The notes below the pieces were generated by a model. It was not told the origin of the DNA. It saw nothing but the letters and a program-made list of their open reading frames with translations, and searched no databases. DNA of 64,000 bases from Sulfurospirillum diekertiae (GTDB lineage: Bacteria > Campylobacterota > Campylobacteria > Campylobacterales > Sulfurospirillaceae): the NCBI RefSeq assembly GCF_002162315.1, contig NZ_CP021416.1, forward strand, positions 1,314,207-1,378,206. The letters are read 5' to 3'. The translations under genes were made by a program, and so were the position numbers. This document shows, piece after piece, positions 1 through 8,096 of the stretch; the first letter of the stretch is position 1; every line of letters starts with the position of its first letter.

Positions 1-280
1 CAGGCTTTGTGTGAATCTCTTCTACAATTTTTGTAAAATCAGCACTCAGTGTTAGTGAAGCATGTTGAGTCGTATTTTCTTTGCGTGACTTTGTCCATGG
101 TGCATTGGTTGGATCAACATTAACGATGACAATGGGGAGTGATGCAATACGAAAAGCATGGATGAGGTCTTTTACTTTGGCAAGAAGTTCTTCTCTTGGG
201 TGAATTCGAGGAACATGCACGATACCTTCTTGTAAATCAATTAAAATAAGGGCAGTATGCTTATCAAGAGCTGTTATCAT
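1..280 (-). CDS. Isochorismatase-family cysteine hydrolase (3' end beyond window)
   Basis: The minus-strand frame opens at an ATG at 278-280 and stays open to the window edge, so only about the first 93 residues are visible. The N-terminus reads ALILIDLQEGIVH, the hallmark beta-strand and catalytic Asp (IDLQ) of isochorismatase-like hydrolases (nicotinamidase, YcaC and relatives). A later VDPTNAPW stretch also fits the family. The gene starts 10 bases after the stop of the upstream MarR gene, so the two form an operon, as is common for hydrolases under their own MarR switch. The substrate cannot be inferred because the catalytic Cys and the C-terminus lie outside the window. Confidence 0.8.
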   Translation of the reverse strand, partial: MITALDKHTALILIDLQEGIVHVPRIHPREELLAKVKDLIHAFRIASLPIVIVNVDPTNAPWTKSRKENTTQHASLTLSADFTKIVEEIHTKP

Positions 281-290
281 GGTAATATCC

Positions 291-722
291 TTAGTCTTGT
301 TGATCTATGAGTTTATGCAAAATAGGGAGTGCTTGTTCCAAGAGTAAAACTTCTTGCTTATTCAATAGAGCTTCAATTGTATTTTTTAGCCATTCATTTT
401 TATCTTTTTTCATCTTCTCTAACATTTGTGTGCCATACGCCGTAAGAGAAATATAGATTTTACGTTTATCTTTAGAACAGGGTTTTCGTTGAATCAACGC
501 ATCATTTTCGAGTTTATGCAGTATTTGTGACATGGATTGTGTTTTGACACGTGTTAATGTCGCAAGTTGTGAAGGTAGCAAAGCAGGGTTCTTTGATAAA
601 TGTGCAATGGTTTCTAACTCTGTCATGGAATAGATACTGACCAAGGAGATATGCTTGCGTAACTCTTTATGAAGTGTTGTGATCGTTCTTTGCAGAGAAG
701 AAGAGAGCTCAAAAATATCCAT
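291..722 (-). CDS. MarR-family transcriptional regulator
   Basis: A 143-residue protein of typical MarR size. The winged-helix core spans roughly residues 35-105, with SQLATLTRVKTQSMSQILHKLE as helix-turn-helix and the wing around RKPCSKDKRKIYISLTAYG; amphipathic dimerisation helices flank it. The start has a good ribosome site (AAAGGA about 7 bases upstream). An almost perfect 36-bp dyad lies immediately upstream and could block transcription and the Shine-Dalgarno region, suggesting autorepression. The isochorismatase-like hydrolase follows 10 bases downstream and is probably the regulated partner. Cys residues (for example in KPCSKDK) could allow redox or electrophile sensing, but that is speculation. 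Confidence 0.88.
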   Translation of the reverse strand: MDIFELSSSLQRTITTLHKELRKHISLVSIYSMTELETIAHLSKNPALLPSQLATLTRVKTQSMSQILHKLENDALIQRKPCSKDKRKIYISLTAYGTQMLEKMKKDKNEWLKNTIEALLNKQEVLLLEQALPILHKLIDQQD

Positions 723-731
723 AATGCGTCC

Positions 732-767
732 TTTTGTTCGTTAGACTTGTAAGTTTAACGAACAAAA
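732..767. promoter_or_regulatory. Probable MarR operator (36-bp dyad)
   Basis: TTTTGTTCGTTA at 732-743 is the exact reverse complement of TAACGAACAAAA at 756-767. The 12-base spacer itself contains ACTT-gt-AAGT, so nearly the whole 36 bp is symmetric. It sits just upstream of the MarR start codon at 722, and its near edge reaches the Shine-Dalgarno region. This is the classic place for an autoregulatory MarR site. No other gene is close enough to claim it. Confidence 0.65.
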
Positions 768-1056
768 TTATAACGTTATTTATGCTGATAGTCAATAAAA
801 TGAATTAAAATAAGTATAATTTTATGTAATATTATATGTAAATAATACAAATAGACTTCACAAAATATCTAAGGGCTATGGTATAAAAAGGCTTTACATG
901 TAAACATCAAACAGGCATGCAAACACCAATGCTACGTTTTTGTGGGTTAGAAAAAACCTTGCTAAAAGGCCCATCCTATGGGTGCACTATTTTGAGAAGC
1001 TATACGTATCGTACAAATATCTTTGCTTTTTACCAGCCACTTTTTAATTTGAGGGG
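768..1056. other. Intergenic region with no recognisable gene
   Basis: About 290 bases between the MarR operator and the slyD terminator have no convincing ORF. They contain one exact TTTACATGTAAA palindrome (893-904) and a short hairpin, CCCAT-cct-ATGGG (about 970-982), followed by a mixed-composition stretch to about 1030. A small RNA is possible, but there is no clear promoter and terminator pair on the plus strand to support one. Confidence 0.3.
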
Positions 1057-1097
1057 AAAAGACCGCTAATTGAAGGTTTTATCTGTAGCGGTCTTTT
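1057..1097 (-). terminator. Rho-independent terminator of slyD operon
   Basis: AAAAGACCGCTA (1057-1068) and TAGCGGTCTTTT (1086-1097) form a perfect 12-bp stem with a 17-base loop. Read on the minus strand, the stem ends in a T-rich run just downstream of the slyD stop at 1107. Confidence 0.75.
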
Positions 1098-1106
1098 ACG
1101 TGTTAT

Positions 1107-1580
1107 TTATCTTGCGTGTTCTTCTTTGATCTCTTTTGCAGTGGCTTTACGCACGTCTAATACTTTTGCTGTAAAGATAACATCAATGCCTGCAAGAGGA
1201 TGGTTGCCATCTAAGGTGACATTGTCTTTGGTGATCTCTTTGATGGTGTAAGAGATTTTTTGATCTTCCACGGCATCGTCTTCATCTTCAATGATTTCAA
1301 CAAATTGCTCTCCCACAAAGATTTGGTCATCAAATTCACCACGTTCTTCAATGGTGACTAAGGAGTCATCGTATTCGCCAAAAGACTCTTTAGGAGTGAG
1401 TTGTACCGTGATGCTATCGCCTACTTTTTTGCCATCCAATTCTTTTTCAATTTTAGCAAAAATATCATTGTATCCACCGTGAAGATAGATAAGTGGATCT
1501 GCACCTGAATCAAGTAGATTTTTAGCGGTATCGGTAATGGTATATTCGAGTGTTACCACCGAATTTTTAGAGATGGTCAT
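1107..1580 (-). CDS. slyD: FKBP-type peptidyl-prolyl cis-trans isomerase, SlyD-like
   Basis: 157 residues. The N-terminus (VVTLEYTITDTAKNLLDSG) and the PLIYLHGGYNDIFAKIEKEL segment match the SlyD-type FKBP fold, with an inserted-in-flap chaperone domain around residues 70-130 (KESFGEYDDSLVTIEERGEF and on) and a closing strand DGNHPLAGIDVIFTAKVLDVR. These proteins catalyse proline isomerisation and bind unfolded chains in the cytoplasm. The His/Cys-rich nickel-binding tail of E. coli SlyD is absent; the C-terminus is short and charged (KEIKEEHAR). It is last in a run of minus-strand genes and is followed by a strong terminator. Confidence 0.9.
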   Translation of the reverse strand: MTISKNSVVTLEYTITDTAKNLLDSGADPLIYLHGGYNDIFAKIEKELDGKKVGDSITVQLTPKESFGEYDDSLVTIEERGEFDDQIFVGEQFVEIIEDEDDAVEDQKISYTIKEITKDNVTLDGNHPLAGIDVIFTAKVLDVRKATAKEIKEEHAR

Positions 1581-1599
1581 TCGTTTTCCTTTTTTGGTA

Positions 1600-2013
1600 T
1601 TAATTTATTTTTTGGATAAACCACTCAAATCGTCCTGAGCAGGTTAAAATCTCATTGGTATCTTTTATCTCCACGTCAACGCTGATAGATGCGCGACCTT
1701 TTTTTGCCAATTGCTCTTCAAATTTTTCTTTCGTGACATGATCAATGTGTGCCAAACCATAAATCTCACTCGTCGCTGGTTTCTTGAATTTTATCTCTGA
1801 TTCTCTTAAAATAGGCACTACATGACCTACAAGATGAGGAAATGTCTTCTGTAATGCTTCACCACTAAGGGTTTCAGCAAGTGTAAATTGTGCGCTTGCA
1901 TGAATGGTTTTGATGTGGTTTTCATTACTTTTATCCATAGGTAATATTAACTTGCCTTTTTCATTATGTGTTAAACCTACTTTTTGAACAAATGGTATTT
2001 CTAACACATTCAT
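1600..2013 (-). CDS. Hotdog-fold thioesterase-like protein (DUF4442/YiiD type)
   Basis: 137 residues with no signal peptide or membrane segment. The pattern fits a small hotdog-fold thioesterase: a central helix (HASAQFTLAETLSGEAL), a following strand (VVPILRESEIKFKKPA) and a long strand pair (RASISVDVEIKDTNEILTCSGRFEWFI). Members of this group hydrolyse acyl-CoA or are orphan PaaI-like proteins, and the substrate cannot be told here. Its start overlaps the aminotransferase stop by 4 bases (ATGA), so the two are translationally coupled. slyD follows 19 bases downstream. Confidence 0.65.
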   Translation of the reverse strand: MNVLEIPFVQKVGLTHNEKGKLILPMDKSNENHIKTIHASAQFTLAETLSGEALQKTFPHLVGHVVPILRESEIKFKKPATSEIYGLAHIDHVTKEKFEEQLAKKGRASISVDVEIKDTNEILTCSGRFEWFIQKIN

Positions 2014-3137
2014 CGTAGGGTCTCTCTTTTGGACAAATAATCCCTGAGTCGCTCAATGCCTTCTCGCATATGTTTTATATTGCGTGTGTAGGCAAAGCGG
2101 AGGTAACGGCTTGTGTCATTGCTTCCAAAGTCAATGCCTGGTGTCGTTGCTACATGAATATTTTCTAAAAGTTCTTTCGCAAAAGCAAAGCTGTCATCGG
2201 AGTATTTTGAGATGTTTGCCCAAATGTAAAATGCACCTTCAGGTTTTGCGTCGATCTCAAAAAGTGTGGAGAGTTCGGTGTATAAAAAATCACGGCGGGC
2301 TTTGAATTCGGCTTTGATGGTTGCCAAGTAGGTTTCGTCAAAGGCTTCAAGCGCTCCATATTGGCTCAGTGTTGGGGCGGAGATGAAAAGATTTTGCGCA
2401 ACGATTTCGGCATGGCGAACTTTTTCTTTAGGCACAATCACCCAACCCAAACGCTGTCCAGGCATGCAGTAATACTTGGAAAAGCCATTGATGACCAAGA
2501 CATTTTTGCTAAACTCAAGCGCACTATGGGCATTTTCTTCATAGGTCAAACCATGATACAACTCATCGGAGATAAAGGCAATATTATGGGTTTCACAGTA
2601 TTCAACGAGTGCTTTAAGATTCTCTTTTTTATAAATATTTCCTGTAGGATTGGCAGGTGAAGAGATTTGAAGTGCATCAAGATGATGCGGTGTCAAATCC
2701 TTTACATGTAATTCAAAATCATCCTCTTTACCGATAGGCATAAACAGAGGTTTGATGTCAAGAAGATGCGCAAAATTTTTGTAACAAGGGTAAGAAGGAT
2801 CGCTCAGTCCCAAAGTCGCGCCACCTTTGAGTGTGAGCGCATAAGCGATCAAAAATGCACCGCTGGTTCCGGGCGTTAAAAAGATTTGATCGATGTCAAT
2901 CTTAACGCCATAGGTTGTAGCATAATGTTTGGCTATTTTTTCACGAAGTGCAATAAGTCCATGACTTTGTGTATACGAAAAGCAGTTTTCATCAATGCTT
3001 ACATGTAACGCTTTTTTAACCTTAGGGGAGGGGGGAAGATCGGGCTGACCGATCTCAAAATGGATACTATCTTCAAATTTTTCAGCTTCTTTGACAATGT
3101 CCATGACAATAAAAGAACTCATTTCTTTGCAACGCAT
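2010..3137 (-). CDS. PLP-dependent aminotransferase, class I/II
   Basis: 375 residues with the fold-type I landmarks in order: HFEIGQPDLPP near residue 27, TPGTSGA phosphate-binding turn at 88-94, SSPANPTGNIY with the cofactor Asn near 163, SDELYHGL with the Asp that pairs the pyridine nitrogen at 191, and the PLP lysine K221 in NGFSKYYCMPGQRLGW, with the substrate carboxylate Arg late in the chain (YLRFAYTRN). It transfers amino groups between an amino acid and a keto acid. The exact substrate is unclear: aspartate, alanine and aromatic specificities share these motifs. AAAGG lies 8 bases before the start. It contains two copies of the TTACATGTAA core (LHVK/LHVS in the protein). Confidence 0.88.
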   Translation of the reverse strand: MRCKEMSSFIVMDIVKEAEKFEDSIHFEIGQPDLPPSPKVKKALHVSIDENCFSYTQSHGLIALREKIAKHYATTYGVKIDIDQIFLTPGTSGAFLIAYALTLKGGATLGLSDPSYPCYKNFAHLLDIKPLFMPIGKEDDFELHVKDLTPHHLDALQISSPANPTGNIYKKENLKALVEYCETHNIAFISDELYHGLTYEENAHSALEFSKNVLVINGFSKYYCMPGQRLGWVIVPKEKVRHAEIVAQNLFISAPTLSQYGALEAFDETYLATIKAEFKARRDFLYTELSTLFEIDAKPEGAFYIWANISKYSDDSFAFAKELLENIHVATTPGIDFGSNDTSRYLRFAYTRNIKHMREGIERLRDYLSKRETLR

Positions 3138-3215
3138 ATTATTACCTTTGGATTTTAAAACGGATATTATAGCTCATTTGAAAGCAGAGGGAAGTGAAGG
3201 CTTCCCTGAAAAAGT

Positions 3216-4262
3216 TTACGAAGCTATGGTTTGGAGAAATTCGGTTTTGAGCTTTTCGTAAGGCAGATAACGACCAATGACGACAAGTAAAGATTTGCGC
3301 TCACCCACAAAAGGTGTTCCAAAATCAAAGCCAACGACTTTGTGTACCCCTTGAACAATTAACCGTCGCTCATCGCTAGAAACCGCTAGGACACCTTTGT
3401 AACGTAGCATATCGTTGCCATACGCTTCAACAAGATTTTCCATAAAGGCACCGATTTTTTTGATGTCAAGTTCTCCCGCCTCAAAGACATAGGAAGTGAT
3501 ATCATCATTCCAAGATTGTGTCTGTTTTTGAGCACTAAAACTCTTGAATTGGATGTTTTGGACATCTTTAGCTTGGTAAAAACCTTGGTTTACATGTAAA
3601 GAATCACTGAGATCAAACGCCCCAATACCGATCCAAATCTCTTTGGGTAAAGCACCGTTAAAGGCTTCAAAAATTTCGGCTTTGGAGTTGATAGCATTGA
3701 TACGTGAGAGTACACGCTCTTTGTGTGTTTCATCAACACTGTCCGCTTTGGTAAGAATAATTCTATCAGCAAAACCAATTTGAGAAGCGGCAACTCTATG
3801 TTCATCAAGCTGTTTGATGATATGAATGCTATCGACTAGGGTAATAACCGCATCTAACATGATGCGCTCACGAATAATCTCATCAACAAAAAAAGCTTGA
3901 ACGATGGGTGCTGGATCAGCCAGTCCTGTTGTTTCTAAAAGCAGGCGATCGGCCTTAAAAGCACCAGAGTCTATTTTTGCAAGCAATTCGTGAAGTGCTT
4001 GGGTTAACTCGCCTCTAATGCTACAGCAGACACAGCCGTTGCTGAGTTCAACGATTTCAACATCAGAATCTTTTTTCAACAGTGCACCATCAACATTAAC
4101 AGCGCCAAACTCATTTTCGATAATGGCGATACGCTCACCGTGATTGTGTTCTAAAAGATAATTGATTAGTGTGGTCTTGCCTGCTCCTAAAAACCCCGTA
4201 AGGATTGTCACAGGAAGGGGTGCGGTATAACTTAAATTCTCATCAACAACAGCGTCCGCCAT
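3216..4262 (-). CDS. yjiA: CobW/YjiA-family metal-binding GTPase
   Basis: 348 residues from the chosen ATG. The P-loop GFLGAGKTT is at residues 23-31, the NEFG switch follows near 50, the CxCC metal motif (NGCVCC) is at 77-80, the guanine-specificity motif TKAD lies near residue 178, and a CobW C-terminal domain begins around 240. COG0523 GTPases of this kind insert or traffic metals such as zinc or cobalt. The start at 4262 is preferred over an in-frame ATG at 4286 because GGAGG lies 5-6 bases upstream. It overlaps the end of the ybdD-like gene by 20 bases, the order cstA-ybdD-yjiA known from enterobacteria. One TTTACATGTAAA copy is at 3589-3600. Confidence 0.88.
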   Translation of the reverse strand: MADAVVDENLSYTAPLPVTILTGFLGAGKTTLINYLLEHNHGERIAIIENEFGAVNVDGALLKKDSDVEIVELSNGCVCCSIRGELTQALHELLAKIDSGAFKADRLLLETTGLADPAPIVQAFFVDEIIRERIMLDAVITLVDSIHIIKQLDEHRVAASQIGFADRIILTKADSVDETHKERVLSRINAINSKAEIFEAFNGALPKEIWIGIGAFDLSDSLHVNQGFYQAKDVQNIQFKSFSAQKQTQSWNDDITSYVFEAGELDIKKIGAFMENLVEAYGNDMLRYKGVLAVSSDERRLIVQGVHKVVGFDFGTPFVGERKSLLVVIGRYLPYEKLKTEFLQTIAS

Positions 4263-4440
4263 TTTTGCCTCCATAACGTGCTTCAACTCTTTCTCTGTAA
4301 AACTCTTCGTAACTCATAGGTGTTTGTTCAGGATGCGTTAGACGGATATGTTGTACATACGTGTCATAATCAGGCACTCCCACCATTAAACGTGCGGCTT
4401 GACCCAAATATTTTCCAGCTTTTGCAAGGTTTTCAAACAT
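4243..4440 (-). CDS. YbdD/YjiX family small protein (DUF466)
   Basis: 65 residues, matching the usual length of the family. [34 protein letters not shown] is the conserved core, ending in a Cys pair (GGRCC). Family members always sit beside CstA/BtsT pyruvate or peptide transporters and are needed for their activity in enterobacteria. Here the gene lies 53 bases after cstA and overlaps the yjiA GTPase, so it belongs to the same transcript. Confidence 0.88.
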   Translation of the reverse strand: MFENLAKAGKYLGQAARLMVGVPDYDTYVQHIRLTHPEQTPMSYEEFYRERVEARYGGKNGGRCC

Positions 4441-4493
4441 CGTTTTCCTTTAAAGATTATGAAGAGGTGTTACCACCTCTTCATGTTTATAAT

Positions 4494-6617
4494 TTAGTGT
4501 GCAGTACCACTCACAATTGCTTCTGCGTTGGCAGGCATTGGAGCATAAGGAACTTCAACAGCTGTTGGTTTATCAGATGCAAGTGCTTTAAAGCACGCTT
4601 GGAGTGTAAAGCCAATCATGACGACGACAACAACCATAAATCCAATGATCAAAATACCATCCAATTGATTGTTGAAGATAACGCGTTCAACAGCCTCTTG
4701 AGATTTAAAGACAGCATTGGGTTTAAAATTACCACTTGCAAGGAGTGCTTGTAGTTGGTTTGCTTTTGCAAAGAAGCTGATGGCGGGATCAGAACTAAAT
4801 GCTTTCAACCAACCAGCACTCATCGTACAAATCACCAACCAAATCGTTGGCACAATGGAAACCCAAGCAAAGGCTTGTTGTTTCATTTTGAAAAGTACCA
4901 CAGTACACAGCATCAAGGCAATTGCGGCTAGCATTTGGTTGGTAATACCAAAGAGTGGCCATAAGGTGTTAATACCGCCCAATGGATCAACAACACCAAC
5001 ATAGAGGAAGTAACCCCATGAAGCAACAACCAAGGCCGTTGCAAGTAGGTTTGCAAACCATGAGTTCGTACGTTTAAGGTTTGGATTGATGAGTCCGAGT
5101 AAGTCTTGTAACATAAAGCGTGCTGAACGTGTTCCTGCATCAACTGCTGTTAAGATGAAGAGTGCTTCAAACAAAATGGCAAAGTGATACCAGAAAGACA
5201 TAGAGCCAAGTCCACCAAGAGCACCATGAATGATATGCGCCATACCAACAGCGAGTGTCGGTGCACCACCTGCACGAGAGATAATACTTTTCTCACCCAC
5301 GTCGGCAGCAATTTGAGTTAGAATATCAGGAGTGATAACAAATCCCCACGTACTCACAGTTGAAGAAGCTGCAGCTGCAATATCTGCCAATCCAGTTGGA
5401 TTAAGAGCACCCATAGGAGAGTTCATTGCAAAGTAAACACCTGGATCAATGATTGATGCTGAAATCAACGCCATCATTGCAACGAAGGATTCCATAAGCA
5501 TACCACCGTACCCAATCATACGTGCTTGAGTTTCATTTGCAAGCATTTTGGGTGTTGTACCTGATGAAATAAGAGCATGGAAACCAGAAACGGCACCACA
5601 AGCAATCGTAATAAACAAGAATGGGAAGAGTGTTCCTGCCCATACTGGACCATGACTATCAAAAGCGTATTTGGTAACAGAAGGCATTTGCATCATAGGC
5701 ATCATGATGACAATACCAATGGCTAAGCCAACAATAGCACCAATTTTTAAGAAAGTAGAAAGGTAATCGCGAGGGGCTAGGAGTAGCCATACAGGAAGTA
5801 CGGAAGCTACGAAACCATAAATAACCAACGCCCATGTTAAAGTAACACCGCTAAGATCAAAGAAAGGCGACCATGTTGGGCTAACTGCAACTTGTCCTCC
5901 AAGGATAATTCCAAAGATAAGACCTGCAATACCAAACACTGAAGCTTCAAGAATTTTACCTGGACGAATAAAGCGGAGGTAAATACCCATAATGAAAGCA
6001 AGTGGGATTGTAAATGCAACGGTAAAGGTTCCCCAAGGACTGTGTGTAAGAGCTTTAACAACAACCATTGCAAGGACAGCTAAGATAATGATCATGATCA
6101 TGAAACAAGCGATCAAAGCAATAACACCAGGGATTGTTCCCATCTCTTCTTTGACAAGCTCACCGAGTGATCTACCATCGCGTCTTGTGGAAACAAAGAG
6201 AACCATATAGTCTTGTACAGCACCCGCTATAACAACACCAATTAAGATCCAAAGCATACTTGGTAGGTAACCCATTTGTGCCGCTAAAACGGGTCCAACA
6301 AGTGGACCAGCACCTGCGATGGCTGCAAAGTGGTGACCAAAGAGAATGACTTTGTTGGTTGGGACATAATCAAGTCCATCATTATGGCGAAATGCTGGCG
6401 TCATACGTGTCGCATCAACTTTTAAAACCTTGTCCGCGATGTAAAGGCTGTAGAAGCGGTATCCAATTAAATAGACACACACCGATGCGGTCAATACCCA
6501 CATAGCATTAATCGATTCACCTCGATTTAACGCAATATAGCCAAACGCAAAAGCGCCTAAAATGGCTACAAATAACCAAGCGATCTTCGTTGAAGTGCTT
6601 GTACTGTTTGTCGACAT
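4494..6617 (-). CDS. cstA: Carbon starvation protein CstA-family transporter
   Basis: 707 residues with about 16-18 hydrophobic segments. The signature region is intact: YRFYSLYIADKVL near residue 50, FGHHFAAIAGAGPLVGPVLAAQ near 93-114, and GAVQDYMVLFVSTRRDGRSLG near 130-150. Characterised relatives (CstA, BtsT) import pyruvate or peptides in low-nutrient conditions, and Campylobacter CstA supports peptide use. GGAGG lies 6 bases before the start codon. With the ybdD-like and yjiA genes it forms a three-gene operon. Confidence 0.93.
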   Translation of the reverse strand: MSTNSTSTSTKIAWLFVAILGAFAFGYIALNRGESINAMWVLTASVCVYLIGYRFYSLYIADKVLKVDATRMTPAFRHNDGLDYVPTNKVILFGHHFAAIAGAGPLVGPVLAAQMGYLPSMLWILIGVVIAGAVQDYMVLFVSTRRDGRSLGELVKEEMGTIPGVIALIACFMIMIIILAVLAMVVVKALTHSPWGTFTVAFTIPLAFIMGIYLRFIRPGKILEASVFGIAGLIFGIILGGQVAVSPTWSPFFDLSGVTLTWALVIYGFVASVLPVWLLLAPRDYLSTFLKIGAIVGLAIGIVIMMPMMQMPSVTKYAFDSHGPVWAGTLFPFLFITIACGAVSGFHALISSGTTPKMLANETQARMIGYGGMLMESFVAMMALISASIIDPGVYFAMNSPMGALNPTGLADIAAAASSTVSTWGFVITPDILTQIAADVGEKSIISRAGGAPTLAVGMAHIIHGALGGLGSMSFWYHFAILFEALFILTAVDAGTRSARFMLQDLLGLINPNLKRTNSWFANLLATALVVASWGYFLYVGVVDPLGGINTLWPLFGITNQMLAAIALMLCTVVLFKMKQQAFAWVSIVPTIWLVICTMSAGWLKAFSSDPAISFFAKANQLQALLASGNFKPNAVFKSQEAVERVIFNNQLDGILIIGFMVVVVVMIGFTLQACFKALASDKPTAVEVPYAPMPANAEAIVSGTAH

Positions 6618-6966
6618 ATCTTACCTCCATATAAAATTTGCAATCGTAACGCGCTCAAGGTAAACCTGAACATTGTTAAAGTGTCTCTAATAAACGAAAT
6701 ACCTTAACAACGCCAAAAAGTTAGCATATATTTTTTTAGTTTAGCTTTAATTGTACGTATCTTTAATAAAAGATAACGTATTTGCAAGAACAGTGTTTCA
6801 AAAAGTGTTTTTCTCTCAAACTAGGGAGTTTCAGCAAATTTACAATAACCTAAAAATTGTTTTTTATAGGGTTGATTTAAGGTTAAAAGAACTTGCACGG
6901 AACGCTTCTTGTATAATAACAACGAGGGTCTATTATAAAGTAAATTCAATTTATGTGAGGTACACA
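6618..6966. promoter_or_regulatory. Divergent promoter region between cstA and the aldo/keto reductase
   Basis: About 350 bases separate the cstA start from the reductase start. A TATAAT box at 6912-6917, preceded by GT (extended -10), is well placed for the rightward gene, which starts at 6967 after GTGAGG. The rest is AT-rich with no ORF having a ribosome site, and no clear operator was seen. A TTGCACGG stretch just upstream was considered as a sigma54 site but lacks the second half. Confidence 0.45.
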
Positions 6967-8095
6967 ATGCGTTTTTCTCATGCAACTCCTGAAGCGACTT
7001 ATGGTTTTGCCAAACGTTTTGCGCATTACAAAGACTTTTATACAAGGCATGATGGACTTATATTTTCTAAACTTGGCTTTGGAACCTTTAAAAAAGAGCC
7101 TTATAAAGAGGAAAATTATATATTTGACTATAAAGATGCTCTCAAAACAGCCATACACTATGGTGTGAATGTCATCGACACTGCCATCAACTACCGTTAT
7201 CAACAAAGTGAACGCGAGATTGGTGAAGTTTTGGAAGAACTTTTTGAGCGTGGTGACGTGAAGCGTGAAGAGCTTATCATCTGTTCGAAAGGTGGATTTG
7301 TACCGCTTGATTTCCCTTTTCCTGAAAATCCTTATGAGTGGATTAGTGAACATATTCTCCAAAAAGGTTTAGCGACTTCTTCTGATATTGAATTAGATCA
7401 GCACTGTATGACTCCTGCTTTTTTAAATGATTCGCTAGAACGCTCTCTTGTTAATTTACATGTAAAGTGTTTGGACATCTATTTTTTGCACAATCCAGAG
7501 ACACAATTGACTAAAATTGGTTATAACCATTTTTTGAAGCAACTTGAAGAGATTTTTGAAAGTTTTGAAGCGCGTGTGAGAGAAGGTAAGATCAAAGCGT
7601 ATGGCATTGCCGTATGGAATGCTTTTACGTATGAAGAGGGCAACAGCGAGTATATTAATCTTGAAGAAGTCTATGATATTGCACGTAAAGTTGGTGGTGC
7701 TAGCCATCATTTCAAATACATTCAACTTCCTTTTAATATTGCGAAAACGAACGCATACAGTGTCCCTAATCAAAAAAATGTCTGATGGCAAGTATTATAC
7801 GCCACTGCAAGTAGCCCATAAACTAGGGCTTGGCGTGATGAGTAGTTCTTCTCTGTTGCAGATGCATCTTTTTCAAAAGCCTTTTAAGCCTGAAATTGGT
7901 TATTTATTAGATTCTCATATGGAGTTACAAAGTGATATTCAATTGGCGCTTCAATTTGTACGCTCAACAAGAGGCATTGTAACGTCACTGTTTAGTTCTT
8001 CTAAAAGTGAACATGTCAGTAGCAATCTAGAAATTGCCACGACGAATGCTACTAACACTACGAAATACAATCTTCTTTATAAAGTGGAGCGATAA
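6967..8095 (+). pseudogene. Aldo/keto reductase, frameshifted in an A7 run
   Basis: Reading from ATG 6967 (GTGAGG upstream) gives a typical AKR N-terminus: LGFGTFKKEPY, the catalytic Asp in VIDTAINYRYQQSE, and the barrel through KCLDIYFLHNPE and GKIKAYGIAVWNAF. The frame then stops at 7785. The expected C-terminus continues in the next frame (PLQVAHKLGLGVMSSSSLLQ, then RSTRGIVTSLFSSSKSEHV) to the stop at 8093-8095. Removing one A from the A7 run at 7772-7778 restores a 375-residue protein. It may be a sequencing or assembly indel, a phase-variable tract or a real break. The downstream flavoprotein starts 2 bases after the last stop, so it would be co-transcribed. Confidence 0.82.
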
Positions 8096-8096
8096 C

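Noticed and set aside
6890-6915. Sigma54 promoter before the aldo/keto reductase (TTGCACGG)
   Set aside because: The required GC at the right distance is missing; a plain TATAAT box fits better.
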